Shown in pieces: positions 36,166 to 48,508 of a stretch of 64,000 nucleotides of DNA. The DNA lies in assembly GCF_002999335.1 (NCBI RefSeq), contig NW_020312748.1, forward strand, positions 1-64,000, in the 5' to 3' direction. The stretch is from Cyclospora cayetanensis (lineage: Eukaryota > Apicomplexa > Conoidasida > Eucoccidiorida > Eimeriidae). A program made the translations under genes and the position numbers. Each line of letters starts with the position of its first letter. Position 1 is the stretch's first letter. The notes under the pieces are model-generated. The model ran no database searches. It saw only the letters and a list, made by a program, of their open reading frames with translations, and was not told the origin of the DNA.

Positions 36166-36714
36166 ATGGCAGATATTTGCAAAAGGTCGGGCTCAGGAGC
36201 AGTGTACAGCCTCAGCTGCTGAAAACGTGGGCATGAGCGTGCGTACTTATGTGCAGCGGGACGCATCCAGGCCACCAAAAAGACCGCGAGACCATTTTTT
36301 AGCTGTAATATGAATGATCACTGAGCGGAAGAACGTGCGTACATGCGTCACGCGAAAGCCACTGCTGAGCAAAGTTAAATTTTGGAAATCGGAGAGTCCT
36401 CGCTTTGTTTTAAGGCACAGCAAGCAGACCTGGAAGTGGAAATGCTTCGCCTTTCTACATGTCTAAAGCATAAAGCTCGTAAAATTTCAACAGGAGAGAA
36501 ACACCAAAGACAAAGCAGTTGTGTTCCACACTACTAAATCGCTGACGCATCGCAAAAGCACTTCGGGAACCACGTTGGTGATGTCCTTATAATGCGCGAT
36601 GTAAAGCGTACTGCAAAAGGCGCCCACACTAGCGAACAACTCTAAGCTCGAAGTCCGGAAAAAAAACTCACAAGGTACAAAAAAGATTGACTATTGGTCT
36701 GAACATTCAAAATA

Positions 36715-36910
36715 CCCTCACCAAATCAGTCTCGGCATTTCTTTACGCCCCACCACACACCATGTAATTCATTCTATCACATAGAATGCAGCGCTCAGTT
36801 TTGGTGAGGCGATGAGTAAAAACCATGAGCAGATATTTAAGAAATTTGTTACCAGTTGGGAGAGCATACCAACAACCGCGAAACCACCGGCATCGGCGGT
36901 CATGAGGAAA
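36715..36910 (-). pseudogene. RNase H remnant
   Basis: FLMTADAGGFAVVGMLSQ corresponds to the first RNase H block (TDASG-A-G--LSQ), followed about 15 residues later by VFTHRLTKTER, matching the SRKLTPAE block. One catalytic Asp seems retained; the downstream half is eroded. Confidence 0.72.
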
Positions 36911-37170
36911 TGACTCTCACAATCGGGCAGATGATGTACCGGAGGAGTTGTGAGGAGGCCAATATGCGTCCTTGCTGCGGCATGAGCCTCCCCTGTCCAG
37001 ATGTCAGACTGCGTTTACTTAACTAGACCACTCAAAGAATAATTGGTTCTAGGAAATCCAAGAAAACACTTTTGGTTACAAGGTGCACGTCCATGACTTT
37101 GCAATGCCTTTGCCGCTGCGCAAAGATAAAGGCCACCCCTTCCATGCCTCAAAAATTTGCCGAATCTGGC

Positions 37171-37452
37171 TCACCTTCTGCAGTCAAACCACGTAGTCGT
37201 TGACACACGACGGTCATGATGAAAATAGACACTTTTGTACCTCCACATACCACAAGTGGTTCCGCGGGAGCTGGAGTGACGCTGTGTCTGCTGAAGATGT
37301 TTTCGAGAGTTTCGTTTTAATACCAAATAGTAAAGAGCCACATACCCTTCCTTAATTGACTCACACGAATCCCAATCAGGCCGACGCCGCACTTTTAGCT
37401 GGTATAAAACATGTACAAACCATGAAAATGAGGCTGGCGGATGAGTGGGCAT
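37171..37452 (-). pseudogene. Reverse transcriptase remnant, palm region
   Basis: THPPASFSWFVHVLYQ matches the RT block written TNAPATFQ-LMN-VL in active elements. About 20 residues on, where YxDD is expected, the copy has no intact DD. LKRNSRKHLQQTQRH matches the following S--EEHL-HL block. The catalytic aspartates are lost. Confidence 0.72.
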
Positions 37453-37666
37453 GGTCTAGTGGCTAGGACATTTGGCCAGCATGCAGAAGATCCCAGCTTG
37501 CAGGTGTAATGAAGTTTGTGAGCACAAAGGTCAAAGCCTATTCTATACTTATCTTTTGGGTGAGTCGGTATTTGTAAGAAACCATAGCTGCGAAGTCGAA
37601 TGTTTGGCTGACTTTCGATCCAAGTGGTTTTCCAAGGAATTCGCCACGACGAGGCACCGACAAATT

Positions 37667-37972
37667 CTACTGCACATTGCTCTTTTCTGGCTGCTTGAAC
37701 TTGACGTACACGAGCCCTCTTCGTCCATTTTTTGCACCATCTTCATTCATCGAAACAGGCCAATTGATTCCTGCTTTTGCCTTTTTCCAACAAATTATCC
37801 GGCTGTTCCTTAATTTCCCCTTCACATTCAAGGGGAATGCGAAACGCGAAACATAGCTTGGGGCTGACTCAGAGATTAGCCCGATACGGTGCACTGGTCG
37901 ACCATCAGGTGGCAAGCTTGCCAGCAGCTGGTCACTATTTCGCACATACGCGAACTCCTGCTCGGCATTCAT
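37667..37972 (-). pseudogene. Reverse transcriptase remnant, N-terminal part
   Basis: The frame reads LLASLPPDGRPVHRIGLI, then a SRFAFPLN segment and finally GLVYVKFKQ. This corresponds to the start of gypsy-type RT: the LP-P-RP-DH-I-L stretch, the YPLS block, and the block ending VLFVKK. Several consensus residues are lost and the frame ends in a stop. Confidence 0.72.
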
Positions 37973-37975
37973 CCA

Positions 37976-38227
37976 TTACTGCTGTTCATCGGTTGAAGGT
38001 TCAGTCGGAATCCCTAATGGATAGCCAGCTTCAGAGCCCGAAAGCGAGCATCCACACCTAAAATCCTCTTCCCCTGTTGCACTACTAAGCTGTCCGCATG
38101 AAAACTCTGCCCAAGACCCTTTGAGGTACTGATTGCTTTCCCTACCTACACAATAAATTAACGCTGTTGAGGAGTCCAGTAGCCTGCTTCCTACTAGCGC
38201 CTCCTGGAACACTAGCAGGAAGCACAT
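37976..38227 (-). pseudogene. Retropepsin-like remnant of the fossil element
   Basis: A frame open for about 80 codons contains VGSRLLDSSTALIY, which matches the pattern of a retroviral-type aspartic protease active-site strand with DSG altered to DSS. It lies immediately upstream of the reverse-transcriptase remnant, in the expected position. The match is short, so the call leans on context. Confidence 0.5.
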
Positions 38228-40654
38228 GCAGCTGCGGTCACATGCTTTCCTACGACTGGGTTACGAGGTTAAAGCTTTTCAGGTAGTTCACCTGAATTGT
38301 AGTCATTAGTGCCCCTGTTTCTTTAGCAGGGAAGTCCTACCAGACAGAGCAAAAATCGAGGCCAGGAGTGTGGAGAGGCGGAGACTAAACAGGCGTAACA
38401 GGTGCCCGTGGTGGGACCCAGACTCCGGCTCTATCCTCCATAGCACTCGACGCTGCGGCACAGCCCGTGTGGAGGACTTGACATACTTCGGATGTGCCTT
38501 CTCTGCTTACTAAACAGCCTGTTTGCGCTGTCCCTAGTCCCGTTGTTCAAAGTCTTTGACTTTTTGCGTGCGCCTGCAGTTCCTATTTATACAACCCAGT
38601 CTCCCACAGCAAAGGAAAGTGTTTTGGGGGGGCTGTCCCGTACTGCTTAGGACCCTGAGTTGCCTGTGTATTTTCTTCATTTACCTTGGACTGTGGCCTA
38701 AGGCCATTTAATGCAGCCCCGACACCCATAAATTACAAATTGAAACTTGGCTGTTCTTTTTCAGCCAAAGATGCAAAAGCTGAGCATATTCGCTCCTGGG
38801 ATCTCAAGTAGTCCACCGTTTGTGACAATGCCTCACCTGTCAACTGCTTAAAGGCTGAGCCGCTGATAGTTGAGACCACCTGATTTGCTACCTTATAGAC
38901 CCGTAACAAGCTACTGGTAAAGCAATTGTTTTTCTACGTTGTCGCTTTTAAAAACCAAAGGTCCATATTTCTCGATATACCGATCGATTGATAAATGCCC
39001 CTGTGGTTGCGGAGATTCCATGCAGGGAGCTTCAGCTGGCCATTTTGGTGCACGCTTCCTGGACGCTTGCTTCTTACTCCATCCAGACTGATAATTGAGT
39101 GTACGCCATAGCATAACGAGCCAGCACTATCCAGGGGCTTGAAGTGGCTGTACAAATAATATGCAGCATGCACAGGACTGCTTAGAGAAGCGCTAGATCT
39201 AGCGCAACGAGAAGACTTTCGCCTTGCAAGGCATACAAAATATTCTTTCATGCAAAGCAGCTACACTCTATAGGCCACACCGTAAAGTCAGCACCTGTTA
39301 CGTTTGGGATTTCCCGGCTAATTCGCTTCAAGTATGAGATGCAGCCAAAGGTGCCTAGCCTTTACGCTGCATCCGCAAAACCATCCTTTTGGCTAACACC
39401 AGGCTGCGCCTTCATCGTGCTACGATCGACTCCAGTTTGGGAAGCCTCTAGCCACCTGCACACTGAAAACTCGGAATTCTAATTGTTTCCACCACACACA
39501 GCGCCACCAAATGAAAAAAGATCCAAAGTACCTCGTATCCTTGGCACCCATGGCTTATTTTTTGAGCACATAAGGACACTTTGCAAATGGTTGACTTTAT
39601 GGCACCCTAAAGAAGGGCAATGGCAAAAGGAGGATTATCTAAAGGCAGACGTTAATCAACATTCCAAAGCGCTTTCGTAGTGATGCTCCATTTTGTGTGC
39701 GGTTTGCACTTGTTAGGGTATCGGAGTGTATGCAGCTATAACGGGGCAGGGGAAGTAAACTGAATTCAGGAATGCTTTGGCAGCTTGATAGAAGCGCAGT
39801 CACTGCAGGAAGTCCCAGTGCTCCCAACCCATTGTTGTCATTTTCTCTCCTGAAAGGCGGAGGCAGCGGCGACACAGCAAAGCGCACTCCGGAGAAGCGC
39901 TATAAGACCAATCACAAGGGGAAAATGGCCAGAGGGACCCAGCACGCTGCATTACGTGGGCTTGACTCCTGGTACCCCTTTCCCCATGGTGCCCCCTCTG
40001 CCCAGTGTACGCTGACTCCCACACAGTTCCCCTAAGCACTTCCATTTCAAGAGCCACTGACAGCCATGATTTCCTTATGTGGTTCTACGAGCGAGGACAC
40101 CAGCACCAGAAAGTGCATGACGCGACAGTTCCCCCCTGTATGAGGAATCAGGTAATTTTGGAGGCTCTCGGCCCCCTATTTGGGGCAGGCAGAGAAGCGC
40201 TGGGGTCTATAAATCTGCAGAGTATAACAGTTGCTCTATGCGTGGTCTCCTGTGTCCCCTATATTTTGGGTCGCTTTCCTTCCGTTTCTCTCGTTTCACT
40301 CCCCTCATACGCGGCAGGCCACCTGCTCTTCCTTTTTATCGCCTCAGACTCCCCCCCTAGCGACTACAAAGCCCCCTGGAATCATGGAATCCATTGGCAG
40401 CTGTGAAAGGAGGCCCCTTGTAGTGGCGGACGGTGGGAGAAGGAGCCTGGCCCACCTGACAGCCCTAGCTGCGGCCGGGGTGCTGGAAAGGCCCAATCTT
40501 CGGTGGCAGCTGTGGAGGAGACAGCCTGACCCTAGGTGCTATTTGTGGGATTCACGTTTTCTCGCTGACACAAACAAAGGCGTATGGGCATCCTCTGGAG
40601 CGAGCCGGCCTCCCTTCAGAGGATGCCTGCGTTCGCGTTCATCAAATCACCGTT
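38228..40654. other. Gene-poor stretch upstream of the fossil element
   Basis: About 2.4 kb. The gag and 5' LTR of the element would be expected here, but no zinc knuckle or LTR was confirmed. Open fragments at 38911-39251 (minus) are uninformative. The right part is downstream sequence of the minus-strand gene that ends at 40655. Confidence 0.5.
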
Positions 40655-43485
40655 TCAGAAGGCATCCTCCCCAGCATTCCACCACGTGGAAGCCTCTCCT
40701 TCCTGTCCCTCCTCGTCCGCACCGCTCGAGGTCTGCGGAGCAGTGGGCCAGCCACCTGTTTCGCTAGCTACGCCCTTTGTACACCCCGTGGAAAGCTCCC
40801 TGTGTTTTTGGAAACCTTGCACGTGCGCCGCTGCTCCCCCCAGAAGATCTGCGTCCTTCCAGGCTTCCCCTGCTCCGCGTGCGGGGAATTCCAAGTCCTC
40901 AATGAGGAGACCTTCTCCTGGAGGCGCATCCGGGTCGAAGGCAAAATCTTCATGCAACGCCTCTTTTACAGCAGTGCGTCTCGCCGCTTCTGTGTCTGAG
41001 GCTTTTTCACGGGCCTCCTTGCCTCGCGAGTTGCTTCTGTCTGGAGAGGTCAGGGATTCCAGAGGAAAGGGCGCCCCCCCCTCCGCATGCACCCATCTGA
41101 TAAACTCGAACATATCTGTGAAACACCTGTTGCCTTGATCAAGGAGGGAAGCCTCTCTGTTAAAGAGCACGTGCTGCTCCTTCCTAGCCCCTCCCTCCGA
41201 CTGCACATAAGTCACTAGATCGTGGCCTTTTGGAAGGATCGCGCGACCTTCAACGCCCAAAGCGCAGCTCCAGTCAGCGCCGTTCTCTGGAGGGGGCACC
41301 TGAAGTTCTAAGCCGGTGGACATGCTAGACGACAGAAGCTCTTGGCCCTCCTGATCCCACACTTTGTTGCTCGCAGTTTCTTCCTCCTTCGTAGCTCCTG
41401 TTGAAGGGATCGCTGCGTAGCCAGCAGGCGCATCCGCGGAGGAGGGGCTATGTGGAGGAGAGGAGGCTCCAAAGCTGTGGAGGGAGAGCGCTGCGTTCGC
41501 TCCGCCTGCCGTGGGAGACTCACAGCACCCTTTCACAAAGGTTTGAGCTGCTGCCCTCCTCTTGCTCAGCACTCGAGCTCTGAAACAACAACGCACACTA
41601 TCCAAACACCGTACGAATGGCTGGAAAGCAGTCCTCCCTTCAGCGGCGTCTGCAGACGGGTGTAGCAGCAGCGGGCGTCTGATCAGCGCCAAGTAATAGA
41701 AGGGCGAGAAAGCAAATAGCAGCAGCTCCCCAAGTTCTTCCTCGAGAGGCCCCCCGAGGAAGCTCTATTGAGCTCTGCAGAAAGCCTCCAAGAAGCTCTA
41801 CAGAAGCACTTTACACGAGACTCAGACCAGTAAGCCCGCGAAAAGCCTGCAGGACGGTCTACGATGCCGTGGCAGCGAGAGAAAAATAAAAGAGGCAGAG
41901 CTCACCGTGCAAACTGTTCGTAAGACACTTCCCAGGGGTCTAGCCCTACAGTTGAGGGCCCCCCTGCCTGACCATCCACCAGGGGCCTCCTCAGTAAAGA
42001 AGCCTGCACCTCCTGAAAATCGAGTTCCTCATATTTCGGAGTGCGTTGCTCTGTTTCTGGAGTTTGATCTTCTGGCTGCTGAGCCGAGACGATCTCGTGC
42101 TCCGGCCCGCACCGGATTGCAGCAACACCAACTTGAAGGCTTTCCTCCCTGGAGTTGTTGCTAAGAGCGCCTCTGGGAAAGCTATAGGGAGGGCTACCCA
42201 GATCAGGGGCCCCTGTCGCTCCCAGTGATGACCGCTGCGGAGCCGTCTGAAAGGATCCAGGGGCCCCTTCTTCTGGGCTTGCAAGGTGTTCTGTCTTGTC
42301 TGGTTCGCGGGGGGCCTCCTGGGCACCCCTTGAGTCGCATTTTTCTGCTTCGCCTACTGCGCGTGCCTTGTTGTCGGCGATTCCGCCGTGGTCTGGAGGT
42401 GAAGCAGGCGCCTCTTCCTGTTCGGTCGGTGGGGGGTTTTTCTGCTTCTGATCGTGATGCCGCGTCATCGCTTGCTCGGCAGGAGCAGCGGAGGTTGCCG
42501 CAGAAGGCGTGCATGCCGTGTTGCGTGAGCCTTCTTCTCCGGGAGTTCGACGCTGTGCCCAAGGAGGACTGCCATCACTGCCAGGAGTCATGCTGTTGGT
42601 GCTGATCCGCATTGCAGCACCAGCAGCAGTAGTAGCAGCAGCAGCAGCACCTGCTGCTGGGATCCTCGGAGGCACCTGCACAGGCGATGGGGGGGCCTGA
42701 TCCAGATGAACGTGTTGCGGTGACTGCTGGTGGCTGTGGTGCTGCTGCTGGTGCGCTGTGTTGTTTGAAGGGCTCCGAGGCGAGAGGAAGTCTCTGGGGC
42801 TTGTTGCGGTCTCCTCGGCCGCATGCAGAAGATCTACAAGGTATTTTGCGTCGGGGGAGCAGCCTGCGGAGGGGCAGTTGGATCCGTGGCAGGGGGGGCT
42901 GCAGCAGCGCGTAGAGGGATCGAAGGTTTTTGGCGCTTCTTCAAGCTCGGGATCGCTCAAAGGCAGCAGCACAGATCCCCCGTTTTGCCCAGGGAGGCTG
43001 CCTCCGGGGGAACTCGGAGTGACTGGGCAGCAGCCAGGGGAAGCAGCTAAGGTCCAGCCAGAGCCGAGGGGCCTTGTCGAGGAGGCTTCACGCCAGCCGA
43101 GCGAGCGCGAGGAGCCGCTGCGCTGCCCTTTTTCCTGCCGAGACGCAGATCCAGAGGAGCACTCAGAACGAGCTGCTGCAAGACTGGGTGTATTCGGCGG
43201 GGCGGGGTTCCCACAGGCACCTGTCGAGTCTGGAAAGGGGCCCTCCTGCGCTGGCACAGAGCGTCTGTCTGGCTGCGGAGAAGCCGCCTGCGCGGTGCGT
43301 GGAGTGTCGCTGTTATTGTCGCCCTCTTTGAGGCTCTTGGGAAGAGGCGAGGCTCCCAGCGACTCGGGAGCGTCCAGGGGGACGTGGGGCCCCTCAGCGC
43401 AAATGAAGGAACTCGAGGGGCCCTTCACGCCGCCATGCGAAGGAGGCGAAGGGTGCCTTTTGTCCTTCTTCTCGAAGACTGCCAT
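40655..43485 (-). CDS. Low-complexity protein of unknown function, 2 exons, about 867 aa
   Basis: Not recognised. Exon 1 runs 43485-41906 (ATG in MAVFEKKDKRHPS; the frame is open further up but without an ATG). Exon 2 is 41678-40655, ending TGA. The donor GTGAGC and acceptor CTGATCAG agree in phase 2. Exon 1 is rich in Pro, Ser, Gly, Ala and Gln, with His/Gln and Ala runs from CAG-type triplets, and is probably disordered. Near the junction is a more conserved-looking stretch (GLDPWEVSYEQFAR). Exon 2 has a possible ordered core around NGADWSCALGVEGRAILPKG and CFTDMFEFIRWVHAEGG. No signal peptide, membrane segment or catalytic motif is visible. High GC makes long antisense frames here; codon pattern and the phase-matched intron favour this strand. 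Confidence 0.7.
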
Positions 43486-46400
43486 TGCACAGCGACAATG
43501 CAACGCAGCTGCAGCTCGCCAGAGCTCAGGCAGCGGGGAGAAATTTGCAGGATGCCCTAGGGGCCTCGGGCAGAAGGGCACTGGAGCTGCGCCAGGTGGG
43601 CTAAAAGCAGCGCAAGCCAGACGAAAACATGAAGGAAGACGAGGAGAGGGGAGAGCTATCACTGGCGGACAGGCACTTTTTGAACCAAGGCGTGCTAGCC
43701 AAAGAAACGGGAGGAAAGCCCTCCCCTTCGGTTGGCCTCTGCTTGCCGTTATCCCTCTCTTTCACGCTTTTCCAGCCTGTACAGCCCTTCTCGTTTGCCT
43801 GGTCTGAAGGAGGTGGCGTTGTCAGTCCCCCTACTGTCTCGCCTGGCTAGGGCATAGCAAGTGCTGTATCAGTCGTCTCTGTGCGGACTCTCGGTGTTCA
43901 GATGATGCACATGCGCGTCTAGGCTATCCGCGCAGGCCTCCACCTCTGAGAAACAGACAGAGTATACAACACTGGCAAATGAAGGATACCTACGGGGCTA
44001 ACGGAATCATGAAGGCTGAGACGGGTGAACCTGTCCGCTCATGCGTATATCTCTGCTGCACGTGGGCGGCTTCAGTTGCACAAGGAACAGAAGCTGTGTA
44101 AACAGGGAAGCACACGAAAGAGATGCGCTTAACGGGTTCTTTCCTCATCCCGGCGAGCCAGACGATGACGACAGGAGAGCGAGGGGCTGATTAACCACTA
44201 GTTTGGAATCTAAATACGGCTCTCTGTCATCTTACCTGAGTCAAAACAACCGGATATTTTCACTAAAGACATGAAGGAAAGGGTGTAATGCTAATATAAT
44301 GAGAAACTGCCATTTGGGGCCGCATGCAAAACGCGCTGGACGCTAGCCAGGGAAGGAGGCGACTGCATTTTACGAGGTGTCTTTGCGTCTGGGAACGCCT
44401 CCATGAGGTAGATGATGAAACTTGAATTGTTCATAACGTCAGATAGTGACTGGCTGTCAAAATGGGAGGAGAATGAAAGTGATTTGCATGTGATTTCTCG
44501 AGAAGTGCTGCACGGCGGACCCCTGAAGAGATTTAGGACCGGAGTTCGAGCTTGTCTTTTCGTGTGTTAATGAGTGATTGGTACCCTCTTTTGCTTCTAT
44601 TTGGTTTGTTAATGCTCGTGCTTGACCATTCGCACAGCGGAGTGCCTTTGACTCGTAACATCTCCTAACATATATCCCGGGTACGGTTATCGCAGAAGTG
44701 TGGCCAATATTTCCAAAGTCCTTGTGCACGGCGTTAGGCTCTGCTCCGAAATTTAAGCCATATATCCAACTCTATACAGCTACGTGCTAATATAACCGAT
44801 GGTACTCTAACTTTATGTCCGTCTTGGGTTTCGCCAACCTAGAACCTGAACTTGTGTACCACAGTGATACACGTAGTTGCAGTACCAACATTTTGTGTTC
44901 TGTTCCCTTGAACGCATGCACTCAATTTGATTCCGGCTCTTAATGGTATTTTGGCTTCAAGCTATCGTGTTCCACACCCAATGACCCCAGACGGCTAAAC
45001 GTCTGGGTTATCCTGAGGATGCGTCTGCTGAGTTCCTCGTGATTATCTACAAGGTATTCAGGCTGCTATACCTGTCCGTTGAGCTCTTCATACACCGTTT
45101 CACAAGGTATGTTGGATACATAGAGTCGGAGTCCCGTGTGGCAACTAGGCACGCAGCGGTTGCAGGACATCGCGATCAAGTCGTGGTGTCTGCAGATCCG
45201 AAAGAAAATATCATCGAGATTGCCACGCGTGGTGTGAGAGTTATTTGAAGTCTATGGTTGAGGCATCAAAGAGCGGAAGAGGGAGTAAAGAACGCTACAG
45301 GCAAACTGAAGCTGCTTTCTACAACTCAGCACCCTCAGAGGTATATCGCAACGAAATGTGTGAAGTGTGCATACACCGAACACGGCGTCCCAAAGCCAGG
45401 GCTACCTAGATAAAATCCGCCATAAACATGCTAATCGCTGCTTTCTATCCACAAAAGACCCTACAATCCACCTCAAGCCAAGTTCTGCTGGCCTTTGCAC
45501 TTGGCAGTGAGAAGAGCCTGACAGTTAGGCCTTGTTGGAGCGTGGCGAGCTGTGCATGGGCACTTCCTACTATGCTACCTAAAAGAAAATGAGAGGTTTC
45601 TAGAAATTAAATAATTACTCTGGCTGATTGTGTATTTTATGGGTTGCTAAGCAATAGATTAAGCTCAGTGCCAAAAGAATGACCAGTGCGTCTCCGCAAA
45701 GTTGCTGCGTGCAGCCGAGTGCGAGTGCTCACAGGGTGCGGCTACGCGCTCGCCAGTTGGCGCCTTCCTCTAGTTCCGGAATCTTCGAAGTAAAGACCAC
45801 GGGGGACTAGAGAGTTTTTTGGAAGCGAAACAGAAAGATCTATTAGGTCCTGGTATTGGGGAGGGGACTAGTGGACCTACCAAGATGCCCCTAGATGAAG
45901 CACTAAACATGCGCAAAACGAATCGGGCTGCCTAAGGGGGAGGAAGGCAGTGGCAAGGGCAGTGACCGACTCATGTACTCTCACAGCTGCGGCATCAATG
46001 GGGAAGTGATTATCTTCATGCCCTAACACTGGTGAACAAAGAAGTTGCCGAAGGACTCCGCAGCACACGGAAGGGGCCGCGCAATGAAATGCAACATGGA
46101 ATATAATCCTTTGAAAGCTTTTGGTTAAAATCGACATACTTACGACCAGCCGGAGACTATCAAGTTCCCCCCGGCGAGAGACAGAAAAAGCCGGGCCTCA
46201 ACGTGTTGCCCCTATATGCGTACAATAAGCAAGAAAGGGCGAAAAAATCTGCGTCTGCAGGTTCCAGGCGCACAAGGCACCTGGAGCTCACTTTCTACAG
46301 AGGGTAGGCAGCTGCGCAATCACTGCTCCAACAAGTACAGTGCCCTGGAGTCAGCTTGCGAAATCGCTCCGCTCGCTGGGTGGTGGATTGGCACTAGGGC

Positions 46401-47470
46401 TGAACACTGCAGTGCCGTCTAAGTTGTCTGCGTTTGTAAGTACTCTACCGCATATTGGGATGCTTGGCTTTCGCCATGCGTGTCCTCTTGCCTTCTTTCC
46501 CTAGGGATTCTGAGCCCCAAGCAATGCGCATGCACACTCCACTGGTCTGGTTTTAGCAGCAACGTGAGTTGCTCTTCACTCTGCCACAAGTTCCTCTCTC
46601 AATGCACACTCGGCAGTCAATATGTTCTCAATCTAACATAAAGAAGTCGCTCTACTAAGCAAAGTGGAATTTATCCTACACTGGGGCAGCACATGCCTTG
46701 TTGCAAGGGCACACCGCCATCCGGAAGGCTCCCCTGGGGTCGTGGGGAGGCTGACAAGGGATGGTGGCTCAGTGGTTGCCTTTTACTGGGTAGAAAAGGG
46801 TACGAACGGCGCCGCTTAGAGAAACGCAGCAAACTGAATGAGCTTCCGTCTGGGAGTGTACAGGCGAACATAAAAATAAAGGCACAGAGAGAAGGGTGTA
46901 AAAAACACGGAGGGTCGTGATGCTAGGAGAAGACGACCGGAACGGCGAAATAGAGAGCCACAGTCGCACGGCTTCTCAAAAACGTGGATATCAAATTGGA
47001 GATCAAGGCTGCGGCGGATGCAGCGACGCATGGGGTCCACTTTGAGGAGCCGGCAGAAAGCAACACATGAAACAAAAACCAAAGGGTTGCATGTTGCAGT
47101 TTTACAGCCAATATCCGGCCGGGTGGGGTGCTGCTGGGAAAGATGGGGAGAGCGAGAACAAGAGGACCTCTTCTTCCTTAACGACGCCTCCAGCCGTCGT
47201 TGCTTGGTAAAGCCCCTACCTAATCCTTACATAAAGAATGCCTTGGGCAACTCTTAAAGCAGGCTTCTTGTGCCCCAGGCTGGTTGATTTCCGTGTTAGC
47301 GCTTGACACCGCAATGTGCTTCACTCGCAGCGCGTAGGTGCGCTCGGTAGCATGGCTATCTAGGGGTTTTCTTCCTCCAGGCAGCTACCACATTGACGGT
47401 AAAAAGCCGAATAGCCAGCCGATGGAAACAAGCCGCTCAAGTACCCCAACGGCCGAGGAGCGTTTTCACT
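43486..47470. other. Long gene-poor stretch
   Basis: About 4 kb with only short open frames on both strands. I saw no domain, tRNA, rRNA or clear tandem repeat apart from the hairpin at 44986-45007. It may hold regulatory sequence, UTRs or decayed mobile DNA too eroded to read. Confidence 0.5.
44986..45007. other. 8-bp perfect inverted repeat (hairpin)
   Basis: cccagacg and cgtctggg flank a 6-nt loop (gctaaa). There is no T-tract or gene next to it, so its role is unknown. Confidence 0.8.
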
Positions 47471-48508
47471 TCACAGGAACTCTAGCGACTCGCCTTCTGC
47501 GAAGTCATCGAGAAACGCAGCCTGGCTGCTCTGTCGTTGCGGCTGTTGGCGTTGCACGCCGTCATCCTCAGGGGTTGCCGTCGGCTGCCTCAGCCGCCTG
47601 GGCTCGTGGTTGTTCGGCAGTTCGTCTGCTCCTGCTGCCGAAAAATCGCACGCTTCTGCAGCCGTCGTGCTCGCAGGATCGCTCCCTTCTGCAGACCCCG
47701 TGCGATTCACTGCAATCCCCAGCAACGCAGAGATGAATACGGCAAAGGGCACGCATCCGAATCTGTAGCGCACGAGATAAATGCTCGAGGAGGGGTCGCC
47801 AGCGTCAAATAGCGCGAAGAAGTAGCCAAACGCGGCACCCAGTGCCATGGTTCCACAGAAAACAGTCACCAGTTGGGCGGAATACTCTTCGGGTATTGAG
47901 GAAGATCCAGCTGCGATCAAGACGCGGCGTAAGCGATCTCTTCCCTTCTGCAAGGAAGCGCCGCCGACGCTCGCATTGGTGCCGCTGGGCTGCTTGTATT
48001 CGGAGTACAGATTGAGGAGGTCTCCGAGAGCGAGTAGCAGCACGAGGCAGAGCGCAGTTCCCAGAGTCGCATACAAGGGGCCCTTGAATATGCCAATGTG
48101 CCGCCTCGAGAAGGGAACCAGCAGAGAGCAAACTCCCCCTGCGCAACAGAGGACCGCCAATCCGACGAGAGCTTTCTTGGCCCTTTGCTGGGACTGATAG
48201 CACAGCGATTCAGGCAAGCGTAAACCACCGCTGTAGCCTGTTTCTTGCTGCGCGAAGGCGTCAGCCTCTTCGTCTTCAGCCCCCGGAAGAGCTGGCGGAG
48301 GGATTGCAGAAATGGTGAGGGCCCTCTGCAAGTACAGGAAGGAGGCGAAGAGCAGCAGCAACGCAACACAGCCTGCAACGAACGGAGACAAGGTGGCCTC
48401 TAATAACACCTGGGCTACCACCAACGATGCCAACCCCCCAAACAAGGCACCCCCCACAGCCGGGTATAAATCCGGAAGCTCCGTGCCGTGCTCGAAAACG
48501 CCAGGCAT
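47471..48508 (-). CDS. Six-segment integral membrane protein of unknown function
   Basis: A single open exon of about 345 codons from the ATG in MPGVFEHGTELPDLYP. The frame is open upstream to an acceptor-like CAATTGCAG near 48573, so a short 5' exon is possible. Six hydrophobic segments are visible: AVGGALFGGLASLVVAQVLL; VAGCVALLLLFASFLYL; LVGLAVLCCAGGVCSLLV; LGTALCLVLLLALGDLL; LVTVFCGTMALGAAFGYFFA; and VPFAVFISALLGIAV. Segments 2 and 3 are separated by an acidic loop; the C-terminus is a hydrophilic, Gln/Pro-rich, probably cytosolic tail. There is no transporter signature I recognise. It could be a carrier or an organelle membrane protein. Confidence 0.7.
   Translation of the reverse strand: MPGVFEHGTELPDLYPAVGGALFGGLASLVVAQVLLEATLSPFVAGCVALLLLFASFLYLQRALTISAIPPPALPGAEDEEADAFAQQETGYSGGLRLPESLCYQSQQRAKKALVGLAVLCCAGGVCSLLVPFSRRHIGIFKGPLYATLGTALCLVLLLALGDLLNLYSEYKQPSGTNASVGGASLQKGRDRLRRVLIAAGSSSIPEEYSAQLVTVFCGTMALGAAFGYFFALFDAGDPSSSIYLVRYRFGCVPFAVFISALLGIAVNRTGSAEGSDPASTTAAEACDFSAAGADELPNNHEPRRLRQPTATPEDDGVQRQQPQRQSSQAAFLDDFAEGESLEFL

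Larger units (their letters stand above)
35520..38227 (-). mobile_element. Decayed Ty3/gypsy-type LTR retrotransposon (pol remnants)
   Basis: Remnants of the pol polyprotein occur in the order protease, reverse transcriptase, RNase H, integrase, reading 38.2 kb down to 35.5 kb on the minus strand. This is the Ty3/gypsy order; Ty1/copia places integrase before reverse transcriptase. Frames are broken by stops and shifts, and key catalytic residues are altered, so the copy is inactive. LTRs, a primer-binding site and gag were not identified, and the element probably extends past both limits given. Chromovirus-like retroelements have been reported from Eimeria genomes, which fits the proposed host. 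Confidence 0.8.

Noticed and set aside
37440..37505. tRNA-Glu-like A box (tggtctagtggctagga)
   Set aside because: No matching T-arm (GGTTCGA) or acceptor stem follows, and on the other strand the region overlaps the reverse-transcriptase fossil, so the match is probably chance.
42758..43807. 349-codon plus-strand frame
   Set aside because: It is antisense to the two-exon minus-strand gene, in GC-rich low-complexity sequence, with no domain and no splice partners.
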